A DNA stretch of 64,000 nucleotides from Burkholderiales bacterium. Its GTDB lineage: Bacteria; Pseudomonadota; Gammaproteobacteria; Burkholderiales; Casimicrobiaceae. A program made the translations under genes and the position numbers. Below, piece by piece: positions 56,104-64,000 of this stretch. The DNA lies in contig JANXNI010000007.1 of assembly GCA_025354165.1 (NCBI GenBank), forward strand, positions 62,001 through 126,000. The letters run 5' to 3'. The notes beneath the pieces were generated by a model. That model saw only the letters and a list, made by a program, of their open reading frames with translations, ran no database searches and was not told the DNA's origin. Positions within the stretch are counted from its first letter, which is position 1, and each line of letters starts with the position of its first letter.

Positions 56104-57165
56104 ATGCCACTTTACAATGACAAGGTTAAACAAAAAGCGGGACAGCACGGGGTGAACAAGAACGTTTTGGTGACGGGCGGTGCTGGCTACATCGGCAGCC
56201 ACGCCTGCAAGGCGCTTGCGCTTGCTGGATACGAGCCAACGACATTTGACAATCTGGTTTACGGTCATCGATCTGCTGTGCGCTGGGGGCCACTGATTGT
56301 CGGTGACATCCTGGATGCACAGGCATTAGAAAGCGCCCTTCGTACGGTCAAACCGATTGCAGTGATGCACTTTGCTGCATATGCGTACGTTGGCGAATCT
56401 GTCGACAACCCTGGCAAATATTACCGCAACAACGTTGTCGGAACGCTCAATTTGATCGAAGCCATGCGTGACTACAGCGTCTCGCAGCTGATCTTTTCCA
56501 GCACTTGCGCGACGTATGGTGTGCCCGACTTCGTTCCCATCGCCGAGTCGCATCCGCAGAATCCGGTGAATCCGTACGGTGCTTCCAAACTAATGATTGA
56601 GCGCATGCTGACAGATTTTGACGCGGCGCATGGCCTGCGCTCGATTAGTCTTCGCTATTTCAACGCAGCCGGTGCCGATCCCGACGGCGAGGCGGGCGAA
56701 TCGCACGACCCGGAAACGCATTTGATTCCACTTGTGCTTGATGCGGCAGCGGGCCCACGAGATCACATTACCGTTTTCGGCGATGACTACGGTACGCCCG
56801 ACGGCACATGCGTACGTGACTATATCCATGTGTCGGACCTGGCGGAGGCCCATGTGTTGGCGCTGCGCGCATTGGAGGACGGTGCAAAAACAACGGCCTA
56901 CAACCTTGGCAACGGCCGCGGTTTCTCCGTGGGCGAGGTGATTGCAGCGGCGCGTTCAGTGACTGGGCGCGAGATCAATGTATTGCAGGGATCGCGGCGC
57001 GCCGGCGATCCGCCGATGCTGGTTGGCGACGCGACGCGCATCCGCAGGGAACTGGGATGGGAGCCACGTTTTTCGGGGATCAACGATATGGTTTCCAGCG
57101 CTTGGCGCTGGCACACTCGCGACCACGCGTCCGCACTGCAGCCGACTAGCCTGTCCGAAAGGTAA
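56104..57165 (+). CDS. galE: UDP-glucose 4-epimerase
   Basis: The 353-aa enzyme interconverts UDP-glucose and UDP-galactose. VTGGAGYIGSHACKAL, TFDNLVYGHRSAVRWG, the FSSTCATYG serine region and YGASKLMIE (Tyr-x-x-x-Lys) are all textbook GalE. An alternative GTG start at 56152 would give a protein of normal N-terminal length; the first 16 residues from 56104 are extra. Confidence 0.94.
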   Translation: MPLYNDKVKQKAGQHGVNKNVLVTGGAGYIGSHACKALALAGYEPTTFDNLVYGHRSAVRWGPLIVGDILDAQALESALRTVKPIAVMHFAAYAYVGESVDNPGKYYRNNVVGTLNLIEAMRDYSVSQLIFSSTCATYGVPDFVPIAESHPQNPVNPYGASKLMIERMLTDFDAAHGLRSISLRYFNAAGADPDGEAGESHDPETHLIPLVLDAAAGPRDHITVFGDDYGTPDGTCVRDYIHVSDLAEAHVLALRALEDGAKTTAYNLGNGRGFSVGEVIAAARSVTGREINVLQGSRRAGDPPMLVGDATRIRRELGWEPRFSGINDMVSSAWRWHTRDHASALQPTSLSER

Positions 57166-57168
57166 GCC

Positions 57169-58053
57169 TTGAGCGTGCCGGAAGAGTTTGTTGACGACGC
57201 AACGAGCGGCATGGGCGGTGTGAGCGTGATGATTTTTACGCTTAACGAAGCGATTCATTTGCCTGCCTGCCTCGACGCGTTGGTCTGGTGTGACGATGTG
57301 ATCGTTGTTGACTCATTCAGCACCGATGAGACTGCGGCTATCTGCCGTGAACGGGGGATTCGCTTTGTACAACGAACGTTTGACGGGTTCGGTATGCAGC
57401 GAAACTGGGCGCTTGAGCGTGCTGGGTGCAAGCATCAATGGGTGCTGATCCTGGATGCCGACGAACGCGTACCGGGCAGCCTGGCTGGGGAATTGCGTGC
57501 TATTGCGTTGAAGGATCCGGCGCACGTCGGCGCGTATCGCATTCGTCGACGGTTCCACATGTGGGGCCGATGGTTGCGCTACAGCAGTTTGTATCCGAGT
57601 TGGGTCGTACGCTTCGTACATAAAGCACGTGTTCGTTACGCCAATCGCGGGCACGCTGAAACGCAGATCGTAGACGGTGAGACCCTGAATATGGAGCATG
57701 ACCTGATCGATGAAAATCTTAAGGGCATTGACGAGTGGTTTGCGCGGCAAAATCGATACTCGCAGAAGGAGGCCGAATTTGAGCTTTCTGAGGAGAACGA
57801 ATCAGTGGGGCTGATTGGACTGATATCCCGCGATCCCATGCGGCGACGAGCGGCGTTGAAGACGGTCAGCAGAAACATTCCCTTTCGAGGGGCGGCCTAT
57901 TTCCTGTACGCCTATGTTTTTCGGCGCGGGTTTCTCGATGGTCGTGATGGCCTCATGTTTTGCCGTATGCGCGCGCTTTACCAGGCTGAGGTTGAAATCA
58001 AGAAATACGATTCTCGGCGCAGCAATCGCATGAACAAACTCACCACACGTTAA
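57169..58053 (+). CDS. Glycosyltransferase family 2, WaaE/KdtX-like
   Basis: The 294-aa protein has SVMIFTLNEAIHLPACLDAL, VVDSFSTDETAAICRERG and LILDADERVPGSL, the sequence pattern of the WaaE-type lipopolysaccharide-core beta-glycosyltransferases. The C-terminal part contains the usual GHAETQIVDG stretch. The start is TTG or GTG within the first codons. Its stop overlaps the carbamoyltransferase ATG (TAATG). Confidence 0.89.
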   Translation: MSVPEEFVDDATSGMGGVSVMIFTLNEAIHLPACLDALVWCDDVIVVDSFSTDETAAICRERGIRFVQRTFDGFGMQRNWALERAGCKHQWVLILDADERVPGSLAGELRAIALKDPAHVGAYRIRRRFHMWGRWLRYSSLYPSWVVRFVHKARVRYANRGHAETQIVDGETLNMEHDLIDENLKGIDEWFARQNRYSQKEAEFELSEENESVGLIGLISRDPMRRRAALKTVSRNIPFRGAAYFLYAYVFRRGFLDGRDGLMFCRMRALYQAEVEIKKYDSRRSNRMNKLTTR

Positions 58054-59825
58054 TGACAACAAATATACTTGGCATCAACGCCTTTCACGGCGATTCCTCC
58101 GCCTGTCTGATTCGTGATGGCGTTATCGTCGCCGCCGCTGAGGAGGAGCGATTTCGTCGCATCAAGCACTGGGCGGGGTTTCCGAGTGAGGCAATTGCCT
58201 GGTGTCTTAAGGACGCGGGGATTTCTCTGGCGGACGTGCAACATATTGCCATCAATCAGGACTCAAACGCGAACATTGGAAAAAAAGTAGCCTACACGCT
58301 GCTCAAGAGGCCCGACCTCAGTCTGGTGCTTGACCGCATTCGCAACAAACGTGAGCGCGATGGCCTTGACGTTCATCTGGCGCGGGCTTTTCCCGGACAG
58401 ACGTTTACGGGTAAGTTCCACGCAGTGGAGCATCACGTGGCGCATCTTTCATCGGCTTTTCACGTTTCGCCGTTTGACGAGGCGGTGGTGGTTTCGGTGG
58501 ACGGCTTTGGTGATTTTGCGAGCGCAGCCTGGGGAGTTGGGCGCGGGACTGAAATTACGGTGGATGATCGGGTTTATTTTCCGCACTCACTCGGTATTTT
58601 TTATCAGGCGCTGACGCAATTTATCGGCTTTCCGAATTACGGCGACGAATACAAGGTGATGGGTTTGGCACCGTACGGTCAGCCGACTTATCTTGATGCG
58701 ATGCGAAAGATTGTGTTGCTGCAACGTGACGGCAGCTTCAAGCTTGATCTCTCCTATTTCCGACACGCGCGCGAAAAAATTGAATACGAATGGGAGAACG
58801 GTTCGCCCTCAGTGGGGACGTTGTTTTCCCCGGCGCTGGAGCCGTTGCTGGGGCCCGCACGTCGCCCTGATGAGCCGTTGGAGCAACGCCACAAAGACAT
58901 CGCACGCTCGATTCAGGCGATGTACGAAGAGGCTTTTTTTCATCTGCTCAACACCCTGCACGCCCGGCACGGCGGGGATGCAGTGTGCGTCGCGGGTGGC
59001 TGCGGCATGAATTCCGTTGCCAATGGAAAAATCACACTGCAGACGCCATTCAAGCGCGTTTATGTGCAGTCGGCGGCCGGGGATGCTGGCGGCGCGATCG
59101 GTGCTGCGTATTCCGTTTGGCATTCATTGGGGGGCAAACGGGGCCCGACTATGAATCATGCCTACCTCGGCCCGGGGTATGACGATTTAGCAATTGCGAC
59201 GCTTTTGGATGCCCATGCGGAAGCGATCGCTGCTGCGGGGTGCTCGGTTCGGCACGTTGCTGACGAAGACGAGTTGTGTTCGCTGACGGCAGAGGCTATC
59301 GCCGACGGCAAGGTCGTTGGATGGTTTCAGGGGCGCATGGAGTGGGGCCCACGGGCGCTGGGCAACCGATCCATTCTGGGTGATCCGCGTCGCGCTGACA
59401 TGAAAGACATTCTGAATCTAAAGATCAAGCGCAGGGAGTCGTTCCGACCCTTTGCGCCCTCGGTGCTGCGTGAAGCGGTGCCAGAATGGTTTGAACTGGA
59501 CGGCGATGTGCCGTTCATGATGCAGGTGTACCCAATTCGTCAAGAAAAACGCTCACTCATCCCGGCTGTGACGCATGTGGATGGGTCTGGCCGGCTGCAA
59601 ACGGTAGATCCGGCGACTAATCCGCTTTACCACCGCTTGATCTCCGCGTTCTTCAAGAGCACGGGGGTACCGATGGTGCTTAACACTTCTTTTAACGAGA
59701 ACGAACCGGTCGTCTGCAAACCGCAAGAGGCGCTCGATTGTTTTTTGCGCACGAAAATGGACTTGCTGGTGATGGGGGACACGATGGTGGTTCGCGCGGC
59801 TTCGACTGAGGCTTCGACCCAGTAG
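58053..59825 (+). CDS. Carbamoyltransferase (NodU/CmcH family)
   Basis: The 590-aa protein transfers a carbamoyl group from carbamoyl phosphate to a hydroxyl. The N-terminal Kae1-like domain has ILGINAFHGDSSACLIRDG, HAVEHHVAHLSSAF with metal-binding His residues, and VSVDGFGDF. The C-terminal YrdC-like domain has GWFQGRMEWGPRALGNRSIL and LNTSFNENEPVVCKPQEAL, signature stretches of the family. It is coupled to the WaaE-like gene. The most likely acceptor here is a sugar of the glycan. Confidence 0.94.
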   Translation: MTTNILGINAFHGDSSACLIRDGVIVAAAEEERFRRIKHWAGFPSEAIAWCLKDAGISLADVQHIAINQDSNANIGKKVAYTLLKRPDLSLVLDRIRNKRERDGLDVHLARAFPGQTFTGKFHAVEHHVAHLSSAFHVSPFDEAVVVSVDGFGDFASAAWGVGRGTEITVDDRVYFPHSLGIFYQALTQFIGFPNYGDEYKVMGLAPYGQPTYLDAMRKIVLLQRDGSFKLDLSYFRHAREKIEYEWENGSPSVGTLFSPALEPLLGPARRPDEPLEQRHKDIARSIQAMYEEAFFHLLNTLHARHGGDAVCVAGGCGMNSVANGKITLQTPFKRVYVQSAAGDAGGAIGAAYSVWHSLGGKRGPTMNHAYLGPGYDDLAIATLLDAHAEAIAAAGCSVRHVADEDELCSLTAEAIADGKVVGWFQGRMEWGPRALGNRSILGDPRRADMKDILNLKIKRRESFRPFAPSVLREAVPEWFELDGDVPFMMQVYPIRQEKRSLIPAVTHVDGSGRLQTVDPATNPLYHRLISAFFKSTGVPMVLNTSFNENEPVVCKPQEALDCFLRTKMDLLVMGDTMVVRAASTEASTQ

Positions 59826-59863
59826 GTCGACCGCGTTTCGCTTGACGAAAGAGGACCAGAACC

Positions 59864-60181
59864 CTAAATGCGAAAGGACTCCAACGCTGCACCCTTCGAA
59901 ACTTCATCCGTCAGCCAACGGGGTTGTTTGCCACGTCCGCTCCAGCCATGGCCGTGACTGTCGGCGTACTTCATGGCTACTTTTTTGCCGCTGTTGGCGT
60001 GGGACGGTTTTGCGCTGGCGCGTCGTGTCGATGAAAACTTAATGTCGGCCGGCTGGAGCGCGAAGACACCGACGAGACTGTTGATCGTGGCGATGGCGGC
60101 CAGACGTTCCCCTTCGCGGGCTGCCTCTGCTTTCTTTTGTAGGTCCTGTATTTGAGTTATTAACCGTTGATACTCAGACAT
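59864..60181 (-). CDS. H-NS-family nucleoid protein
   Basis: The 105-aa minus-strand product has an N-terminal coiled-coil helix (about 1-55, IQDLQKKAEAAREGE) and the C-terminal DNA-binding motif HGWSGRGKQPRWL (about 76-88), the AT-hook-like signature of H-NS. The short length matches the H-NS type common in Betaproteobacteria. It is a solitary regulatory gene facing AT-rich upstream DNA at 60182-60354. H-NS proteins silence acquired AT-rich DNA and often capsule loci. Confidence 0.9.
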   Translation of the reverse strand: MSEYQRLITQIQDLQKKAEAAREGERLAAIATINSLVGVFALQPADIKFSSTRRASAKPSHANSGKKVAMKYADSHGHGWSGRGKQPRWLTDEVSKGAALESFRI

Positions 60182-60354
60182 TTTGCGCGCTCCCTGATTA
60201 ACGTTAAATCATTATAAATAGAATGCATAAATCTAGGTGGTAGGGATTATTTGCAATCTAAAAGTTTATGATTGAAGATCATTGCTGGGCAAAAAATCAG
60301 ACGCAGCAATATCTTTAGCGCCATCTAAAGTATTACTTTTGTGAATTTATTAAT
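60182..60354. promoter_or_regulatory. AT-rich divergent region upstream of H-NS gene
   Basis: These 173 bases are visibly richer in A and T than the rest of the window (runs such as ATCATTATAAATAGAATGCA). They hold the expected promoters of the H-NS gene (minus) and the family 2 glycosyltransferase (plus). AT-rich, curved DNA would be a natural H-NS binding site, so autoregulation and control of the downstream gene are plausible. Confidence 0.5.
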
Positions 60355-61119
60355 TTGAAAATCTCAATCGTCACCGTCGTTTTTAATAATCGTGACACCA
60401 TCGAAGCGGCCATTCAGTCGGTGCTTGCGCAGACCCATAGCGATATTGAGTTAATCGTGATTGACGGTGGCTCGACCGACGGGACGCGGGAAGTACTTGC
60501 CCAATATGAATCAAACATCGCAATTTTGGTTAGTGAACCCGACGACGGCATTTATCACGCGTTGAACAAGGGTATTGATCTGGCCAGCGGTGAGGCGATC
60601 GGTTTCCTGCATTCGGACGACTTGTTCGCGGATCGTTTTGCAATTGAACGGGTGGTTAGCGCGCTTGCCGATCCGAACGTAGATGCGGCTTACGGTGACC
60701 TTGTTTATGTGCGCAAGCTCGATCCGACCCGCGTGGTTCGTCACTGGCGTGCTGGGCCGTACCGGTCTGAGCTATTGCGGCGCGGCTGGATGCCGCCGCA
60801 TCCGACTTTTTATGCGCGGCGCGCACTGTATCAGCGGCATGGGGGATTTGAGGTTAGTTTGCGCATCGCGGGGGATTACGACTGTATGCTGCGTTTCCTT
60901 GTTGCCGGCGCGAAACTCGCCTACATTCCACAGGTGCAAGTGCACATGCGCCTCGGGGGCGCGAGCAATCGATCATTGGGCAATATGATTACCAAGTCGT
61001 ATGAAGATTATCTGGCGCTGAGGCGACACGGCGTGGGCGGCGTTGGAACGGTCGTCTGGAAGAATCTCAGCAAGTTGCCGCAGTTTTTTGCGTCGCGCAG
61101 CACGGCCAAGTTGGTGTAG
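60355..61119 (+). CDS. Glycosyltransferase family 2 (WcaA-like)
   Basis: The 254-aa GT-A protein opens KISIVTVVFNNRDTIEAAIQ, with VIDGGSTDGT, EPDDGIYHALNKGI and FLHSDDLF (DxD). The IDGGSTDGT form and the GIYHALNKG stretch are typical of small WcaA/WbbD-like enzymes. The start is TTG. It lies next to a DUF218 gene 29 bases downstream. Confidence 0.9.
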   Translation: MKISIVTVVFNNRDTIEAAIQSVLAQTHSDIELIVIDGGSTDGTREVLAQYESNIAILVSEPDDGIYHALNKGIDLASGEAIGFLHSDDLFADRFAIERVVSALADPNVDAAYGDLVYVRKLDPTRVVRHWRAGPYRSELLRRGWMPPHPTFYARRALYQRHGGFEVSLRIAGDYDCMLRFLVAGAKLAYIPQVQVHMRLGGASNRSLGNMITKSYEDYLALRRHGVGGVGTVVWKNLSKLPQFFASRSTAKLV

Positions 61120-61148
61120 CTCGGCTTGTCATTGGCGTCGATTCAAAC

Positions 61149-61925
61149 ATGCTGCATTACCTGTCAAAACTAACCACGCTCGTCTGGCAACCGCTAACCT
61201 GGGTGGCGGCGCTCCTGGCAATCGGTGTCGTGTTCCTATTTGTGCGTTCGCCCAAATTACGGCTTTGGGGGCGCACGTTGTGCGCCTCGGCCGCTGCGCT
61301 GTTATTGCTCCTGGGCTGGCAGCCGCTGCCCGAGTCGCTGGTAGAGATTCTGGAGGATCGCTACACCGCGCCGTCGGGCGATTTGTCAGGCTTCACCGGC
61401 ATGGTGGTGCTGGGAGGCGTTTTTCGTGGCAATGACGGTCGGGATCGCGGTCAACCGGCGCTGGGATGCGCAGGCGAGCGCGTGGTGTTGCCGGTGCCGA
61501 TCATGAATAAATATCCGCATATGAGGCTGTTGTTTACTGGGGGCAACGCGTCGCTTTTTTCGAAGGCGGACGCGGAGGCGACGGCGGCGAAGTCGTACTT
61601 TGAGCGTATGGGGACCGATATGTCGCGCGTGCTGCTTGAATCTCGCTCACGCAATACCTATGAAAACGCGGCGTTCGGCCTTGCGGTACCGGGCGTCGAC
61701 AAAACTCAACCGTGGCTACTTGTCACATCGGCATGGCACATGCCGCGTGCATTGGCCACGTTTAAAAAAGCGGGCTGGAACGTGACGCCTTTTCCGGTCG
61801 ACTATTACACGAAGCACGAGACGCAGTGGTTGCAATATTCGCTATTCGGTGGCATCGATGCGTGGCAGCTTGCGTTGCGCGAGTATCTGGGGTGGGTCGT
61901 TTATCGCGTGGCCGGACGGCTCTAG
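61149..61925 (+). CDS. YdcF/ElyC-like DUF218 envelope protein
   Basis: The 258-aa protein has two N-terminal hydrophobic helices (about 13-30 and 40-58) and the DUF218 core: VVLGGVFRGN, LLFTGGNAS, ESRSRNTYENAAF and TSAWHMPRALATFKKAGW. E. coli ElyC and SanA of this family affect peptidoglycan and enterobacterial common antigen balance. The role in this locus is not known. Confidence 0.88.
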   Translation: MLHYLSKLTTLVWQPLTWVAALLAIGVVFLFVRSPKLRLWGRTLCASAAALLLLLGWQPLPESLVEILEDRYTAPSGDLSGFTGMVVLGGVFRGNDGRDRGQPALGCAGERVVLPVPIMNKYPHMRLLFTGGNASLFSKADAEATAAKSYFERMGTDMSRVLLESRSRNTYENAAFGLAVPGVDKTQPWLLVTSAWHMPRALATFKKAGWNVTPFPVDYYTKHETQWLQYSLFGGIDAWQLALREYLGWVVYRVAGRL

Positions 61926-62024
61926 GTGGGGATACAGCTTTTGGATGAAATGACGGCGAGACGAGGGCTTCCAGCCGAATTTTGCAAAAGTCGAGGCGTA
62001 CTGCGTCAATACACCGAATTGGCG

Positions 62025-63134
62025 TTACGCTGATTTAGCGCCAGCGCCAGAGTCGGACATTTTGATCATTGCGGGTCGCGCTGGCATGATTCGTCGGTAC
62101 ACGGCGACGTAAAGGGTGACAAATGACGCGGAGAGTGCGACGAGCATGACTGTGTTCGTATGCCAGACAATCCCAGCAAGAATGAACAGGCCCGCAGTTG
62201 TGACTATCAGCAGGCTGGCCACATTGCGTCCGTTACTGCCAAGCGCACTGGTGAGGTGAGCGGCCAGCAGCGTGTGCAAATGATCGGCGTCCGGCTCCAT
62301 GATGGGCCTGCGATTGACCACTCGGCGAACGATTGCCCCTGTGGTGTCGACAAAAGGATAGATCACCAGTACGAAGGCAAACCACGGGCTGACTTCGGGG
62401 TGTCGACCACACAACAGGATCGCAAACAAGCTGATCGCCGTGCCGATCATGTAAGCGCCACCGTCGCCGGCAAACAAGCGGGCACGAGGGAAATTAAAGA
62501 TCGCGAAACCGAACGTGGCGGCGCCTAGCGCGGCCGATGCCATGGCCAAATAGGGCGCGCCGTACTGAGCCGCCACGAAGGCGAGCCCCGCACAGGCCAC
62601 GATGGCAAGTCCCGCTAGCAAACCGTTCAGGCCGTCTGCAAGGTTATAAGCATTGGCGATTGCGCCGACGCAAAAGAGCGTTAATACGAAGGAAACCCAG
62701 GGATGCAGCGCTAGCAAAGCATCCAGCGGCGGAACCGCGAAGCGAGTGAGGGCCGCGCCACAGAACACATAGGCAATACCAGCGCCCACAAAGGTCGCCA
62801 GAAGGCGGAGCCGCGCTCCGAATGATTTGGTGACATCCTCAATGAGCCCCGCAGCAAACGGTACAAAAATCGCCACGACAAGCCATGCCGAAAGCCAGAG
62901 CGGGGCATTCACGCCGATCTCTACGGGAGCCTGAATCCGAGTGGAGGCCGTTGCCAGCACGAATCCGGTCATGATGGCAATGCCGCCGACGCGCGGCGTG
63001 GGTCGCAGGTGCAGCTTTTGCGGGCCAGAACCCGGTGAATCGGCAGAAAAACTGCTATGCCACGGGTCGGTCAACACGAGCAATGAAGCCACCACGAAGG
63101 CAGCTATCAGCGCGATAAAAAAAGACAGTACCAC
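62025..63134 (-). CDS. WecA/MraY-type undecaprenyl-phosphate sugar-1-phosphate transferase
   Basis: The 369-aa protein has about eleven hydrophobic helices. Motifs are NAYNLADGLNGLLAG (N-x-x-N-x-x-DG, catalytic) and LFAGDGGAYMIG (the F-x-G-D loop). LHLRPTPRVGGIAIMTG matches the N-terminal PxxGG region of the family. It probably transfers a HexNAc-1-phosphate to undecaprenyl phosphate and so starts glycan synthesis at the inner membrane. It is on the minus strand, separated by about 390 bases from the GDP-fucose synthase. Confidence 0.9.
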   Translation of the reverse strand: MVLSFFIALIAAFVVASLLVLTDPWHSSFSADSPGSGPQKLHLRPTPRVGGIAIMTGFVLATASTRIQAPVEIGVNAPLWLSAWLVVAIFVPFAAGLIEDVTKSFGARLRLLATFVGAGIAYVFCGAALTRFAVPPLDALLALHPWVSFVLTLFCVGAIANAYNLADGLNGLLAGLAIVACAGLAFVAAQYGAPYLAMASAALGAATFGFAIFNFPRARLFAGDGGAYMIGTAISLFAILLCGRHPEVSPWFAFVLVIYPFVDTTGAIVRRVVNRRPIMEPDADHLHTLLAAHLTSALGSNGRNVASLLIVTTAGLFILAGIVWHTNTVMLVALSASFVTLYVAVYRRIMPARPAMIKMSDSGAGAKSA

Positions 63135-63528
63135 TATAAAGACCTCTCAACGGGAGTATTGAGCCTAACCCCTCTATCGGCATGGCGTTCCTATCCGTGT
63201 AGGTAGGATTTTTTATTTCGCCACATCACCAGCAAGCAGCATCACCTCGCGAAGTCGTTGTAATGTCTCAATTACGCCCACTCCGATGTGTTTCGCCTGT
63301 AGCGCGAAGATTAATCGCTAGCAGAAGAAACAACAAGGCATGTGTCAACTTCGATATTGCTGCGCAGCAATATGTTGCATTTTCCCCGATCAATTCGCGT
63401 CACTGGTCCTTCTTCAACCGTTGAGCATCGCGCAGCGACCAAGGCACTTTGGCGATAATTACAGACGGTAGGCTGTTTCGTGCCGCCCGACTAAATTTAA
63501 TACTGCCTACGCGCCGAGCTGAGACTGC
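63135..63528. promoter_or_regulatory. Divergent intergenic region
   Basis: About 390 bases between the sugar-phosphate transferase (minus) and GDP-fucose synthase (plus). Promoters for both should lie here. I see an AT-rich part near 63205-63230 and the repeated string GCAGCAATAT near 63360-63372 but no clear consensus promoter and no gene. Confidence 0.4.
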
Positions 63529-64000
63529 ATGACCGAACAACCAAAAATATACGTCGCAGGCCACCGTGGCATGGTCGGAAGCGCCATCGTGCGGCAGCTC
63601 CAGATCCTGGGGCAATCGAATATTGTGACCCGTACCCACGCCGAGCTGGATTTGACCAATCAACCGGCCGTGAATGAGTTTTTCGCCGACGAGCAACCTT
63701 CCGAGGTTTATCTGGCGGCGGCCAAGGTTGGCGGCATTTACGCTAACAACACGTTTCCGGCGGAATTTATTTACGACAACCTGATGGTTCAGGCGAATGT
63801 CATACATGCCGCGCACGTCAACGGGGTTCGCAAGCTTTTGTTTTTGGGCTCCAGCTGTATTTACCCACGCATGGCGGCGCAGCCGATGGCGGAGGATGCA
63901 TTGCTTACCGGCACGCTGGAGCCAACGAACGAACCGTACGCGATTGCGAAAATTGCCGGTATCAAGCTATGCGAGAGCTACAACCGGCAGTATGGCGCGA
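63529..64000 (+). CDS. fcl: GDP-L-fucose synthase, 5' part only (window ends)
   Basis: The first 157 codons of a GDP-4-keto-6-deoxymannose epimerase/reductase. [19 protein letters not shown] is the Rossmann motif, followed by [48 protein letters not shown] and the start of [12 protein letters not shown] with the catalytic Tyr-x-x-x-Lys. These are diagnostic for Fcl/WcaG. The product GDP-L-fucose is the expected donor for the family 11 transferase at 35001. Confidence 0.95.
   Translation, partial: MTEQPKIYVAGHRGMVGSAIVRQLQILGQSNIVTRTHAELDLTNQPAVNEFFADEQPSEVYLAAAKVGGIYANNTFPAEFIYDNLMVQANVIHAAHVNGVRKLLFLGSSCIYPRMAAQPMAEDALLTGTLEPTNEPYAIAKIAGIKLCESYNRQYGA

Noticed and set aside
1-64000. CRISPR arrays, tRNA/rRNA genes, integrases or insertion sequences
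   Set aside because: No regularly spaced repeats, no cloverleaf or rRNA-like text and no transposase or integrase motifs were seen in the window.

Overview
The window is about 64 kb of a large exopolysaccharide/O-antigen locus from a Gram-negative proteobacterium of roughly 55-60% GC (judged by eye). A Wza-type outer-membrane exporter gene, H-NS-type histone and undecaprenyl-phosphate sugar transferase fit a beta- or gammaproteobacterium. The short (105 aa) H-NS and the general layout lean towards Betaproteobacteria, but no ribosomal or housekeeping gene is present to settle it.

Layout. (1) 1-5357, minus strand: a capsule export and control operon with PHP-type tyrosine phosphatase, Wza/GumB-type export protein, Wzc-type chain-length regulator/tyrosine kinase, and a J-domain membrane protein that runs off the left edge. 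(2) 5785-11594, plus strand: nucleotidyltransferase, ABC exporter, PqqD-like protein (lasso B1) and transglutaminase-like protease (lasso B2), followed by Uxs and Ugd for UDP-xylose and UDP-glucuronate. (3) 11859-19036: arginine-methyltransferase-like enzyme, 2OG-Fe(II) oxygenase, lasso cyclase 1, a 52-aa lasso precursor, a decayed second methyltransferase, HPr-kinase-like protein 1 and a second B1. (4) 19290-27433: Wzy- and Wzx-like membrane proteins, HPr-kinase-like protein 2, lasso cyclase 2, a 61-aa second lasso precursor, and a second nucleotidyltransferase on the minus strand. (5) 27864-45146: nucleotide-sugar epimerase, an asparagine synthetase-glycosyltransferase fusion, Wzm/Wzt ABC exporter, FkbM methyltransferase, fucosyltransferase, glycosyltransferases, polysaccharide deacetylase and three membrane acyltransferases, one with a run of 12 G in its coding sequence. 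(6) 45284-47545: two genes on the opposite strand. (7) 48142-64000: seven more glycosyltransferases, a second Wzy-like protein, GalE, carbamoyltransferase, H-NS, DUF218 protein, WecA/MraY-type initiating transferase, and the start of GDP-fucose synthase.

The most notable content is an apparent two-peptide lasso system inside the polysaccharide locus. Two short precursors carry the YxxPxLxxxGxxxxxT leader signature and cores with a correctly placed ring-closing Asp (Gly1-Asp8 and Ala1-Asp9). Each sits just downstream of its own cyclase, in which the glutaminase Cys2 is lost. Only one B2 protease and one dedicated exporter are visible, so these are probably shared. Two HPr-kinase-like proteins, a PRMT-like methyltransferase and a 2OG oxygenase are candidate tailoring enzymes. 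The polysaccharide genes supply UDP-GlcA, UDP-Xyl, UDP-GalA-type, UDP-Gal and probably GDP-fucose, assemble a decorated glycan (acetyl, carbamoyl, methyl groups), and could export it by both Wzx/Wzy and Wzm/Wzt routes.
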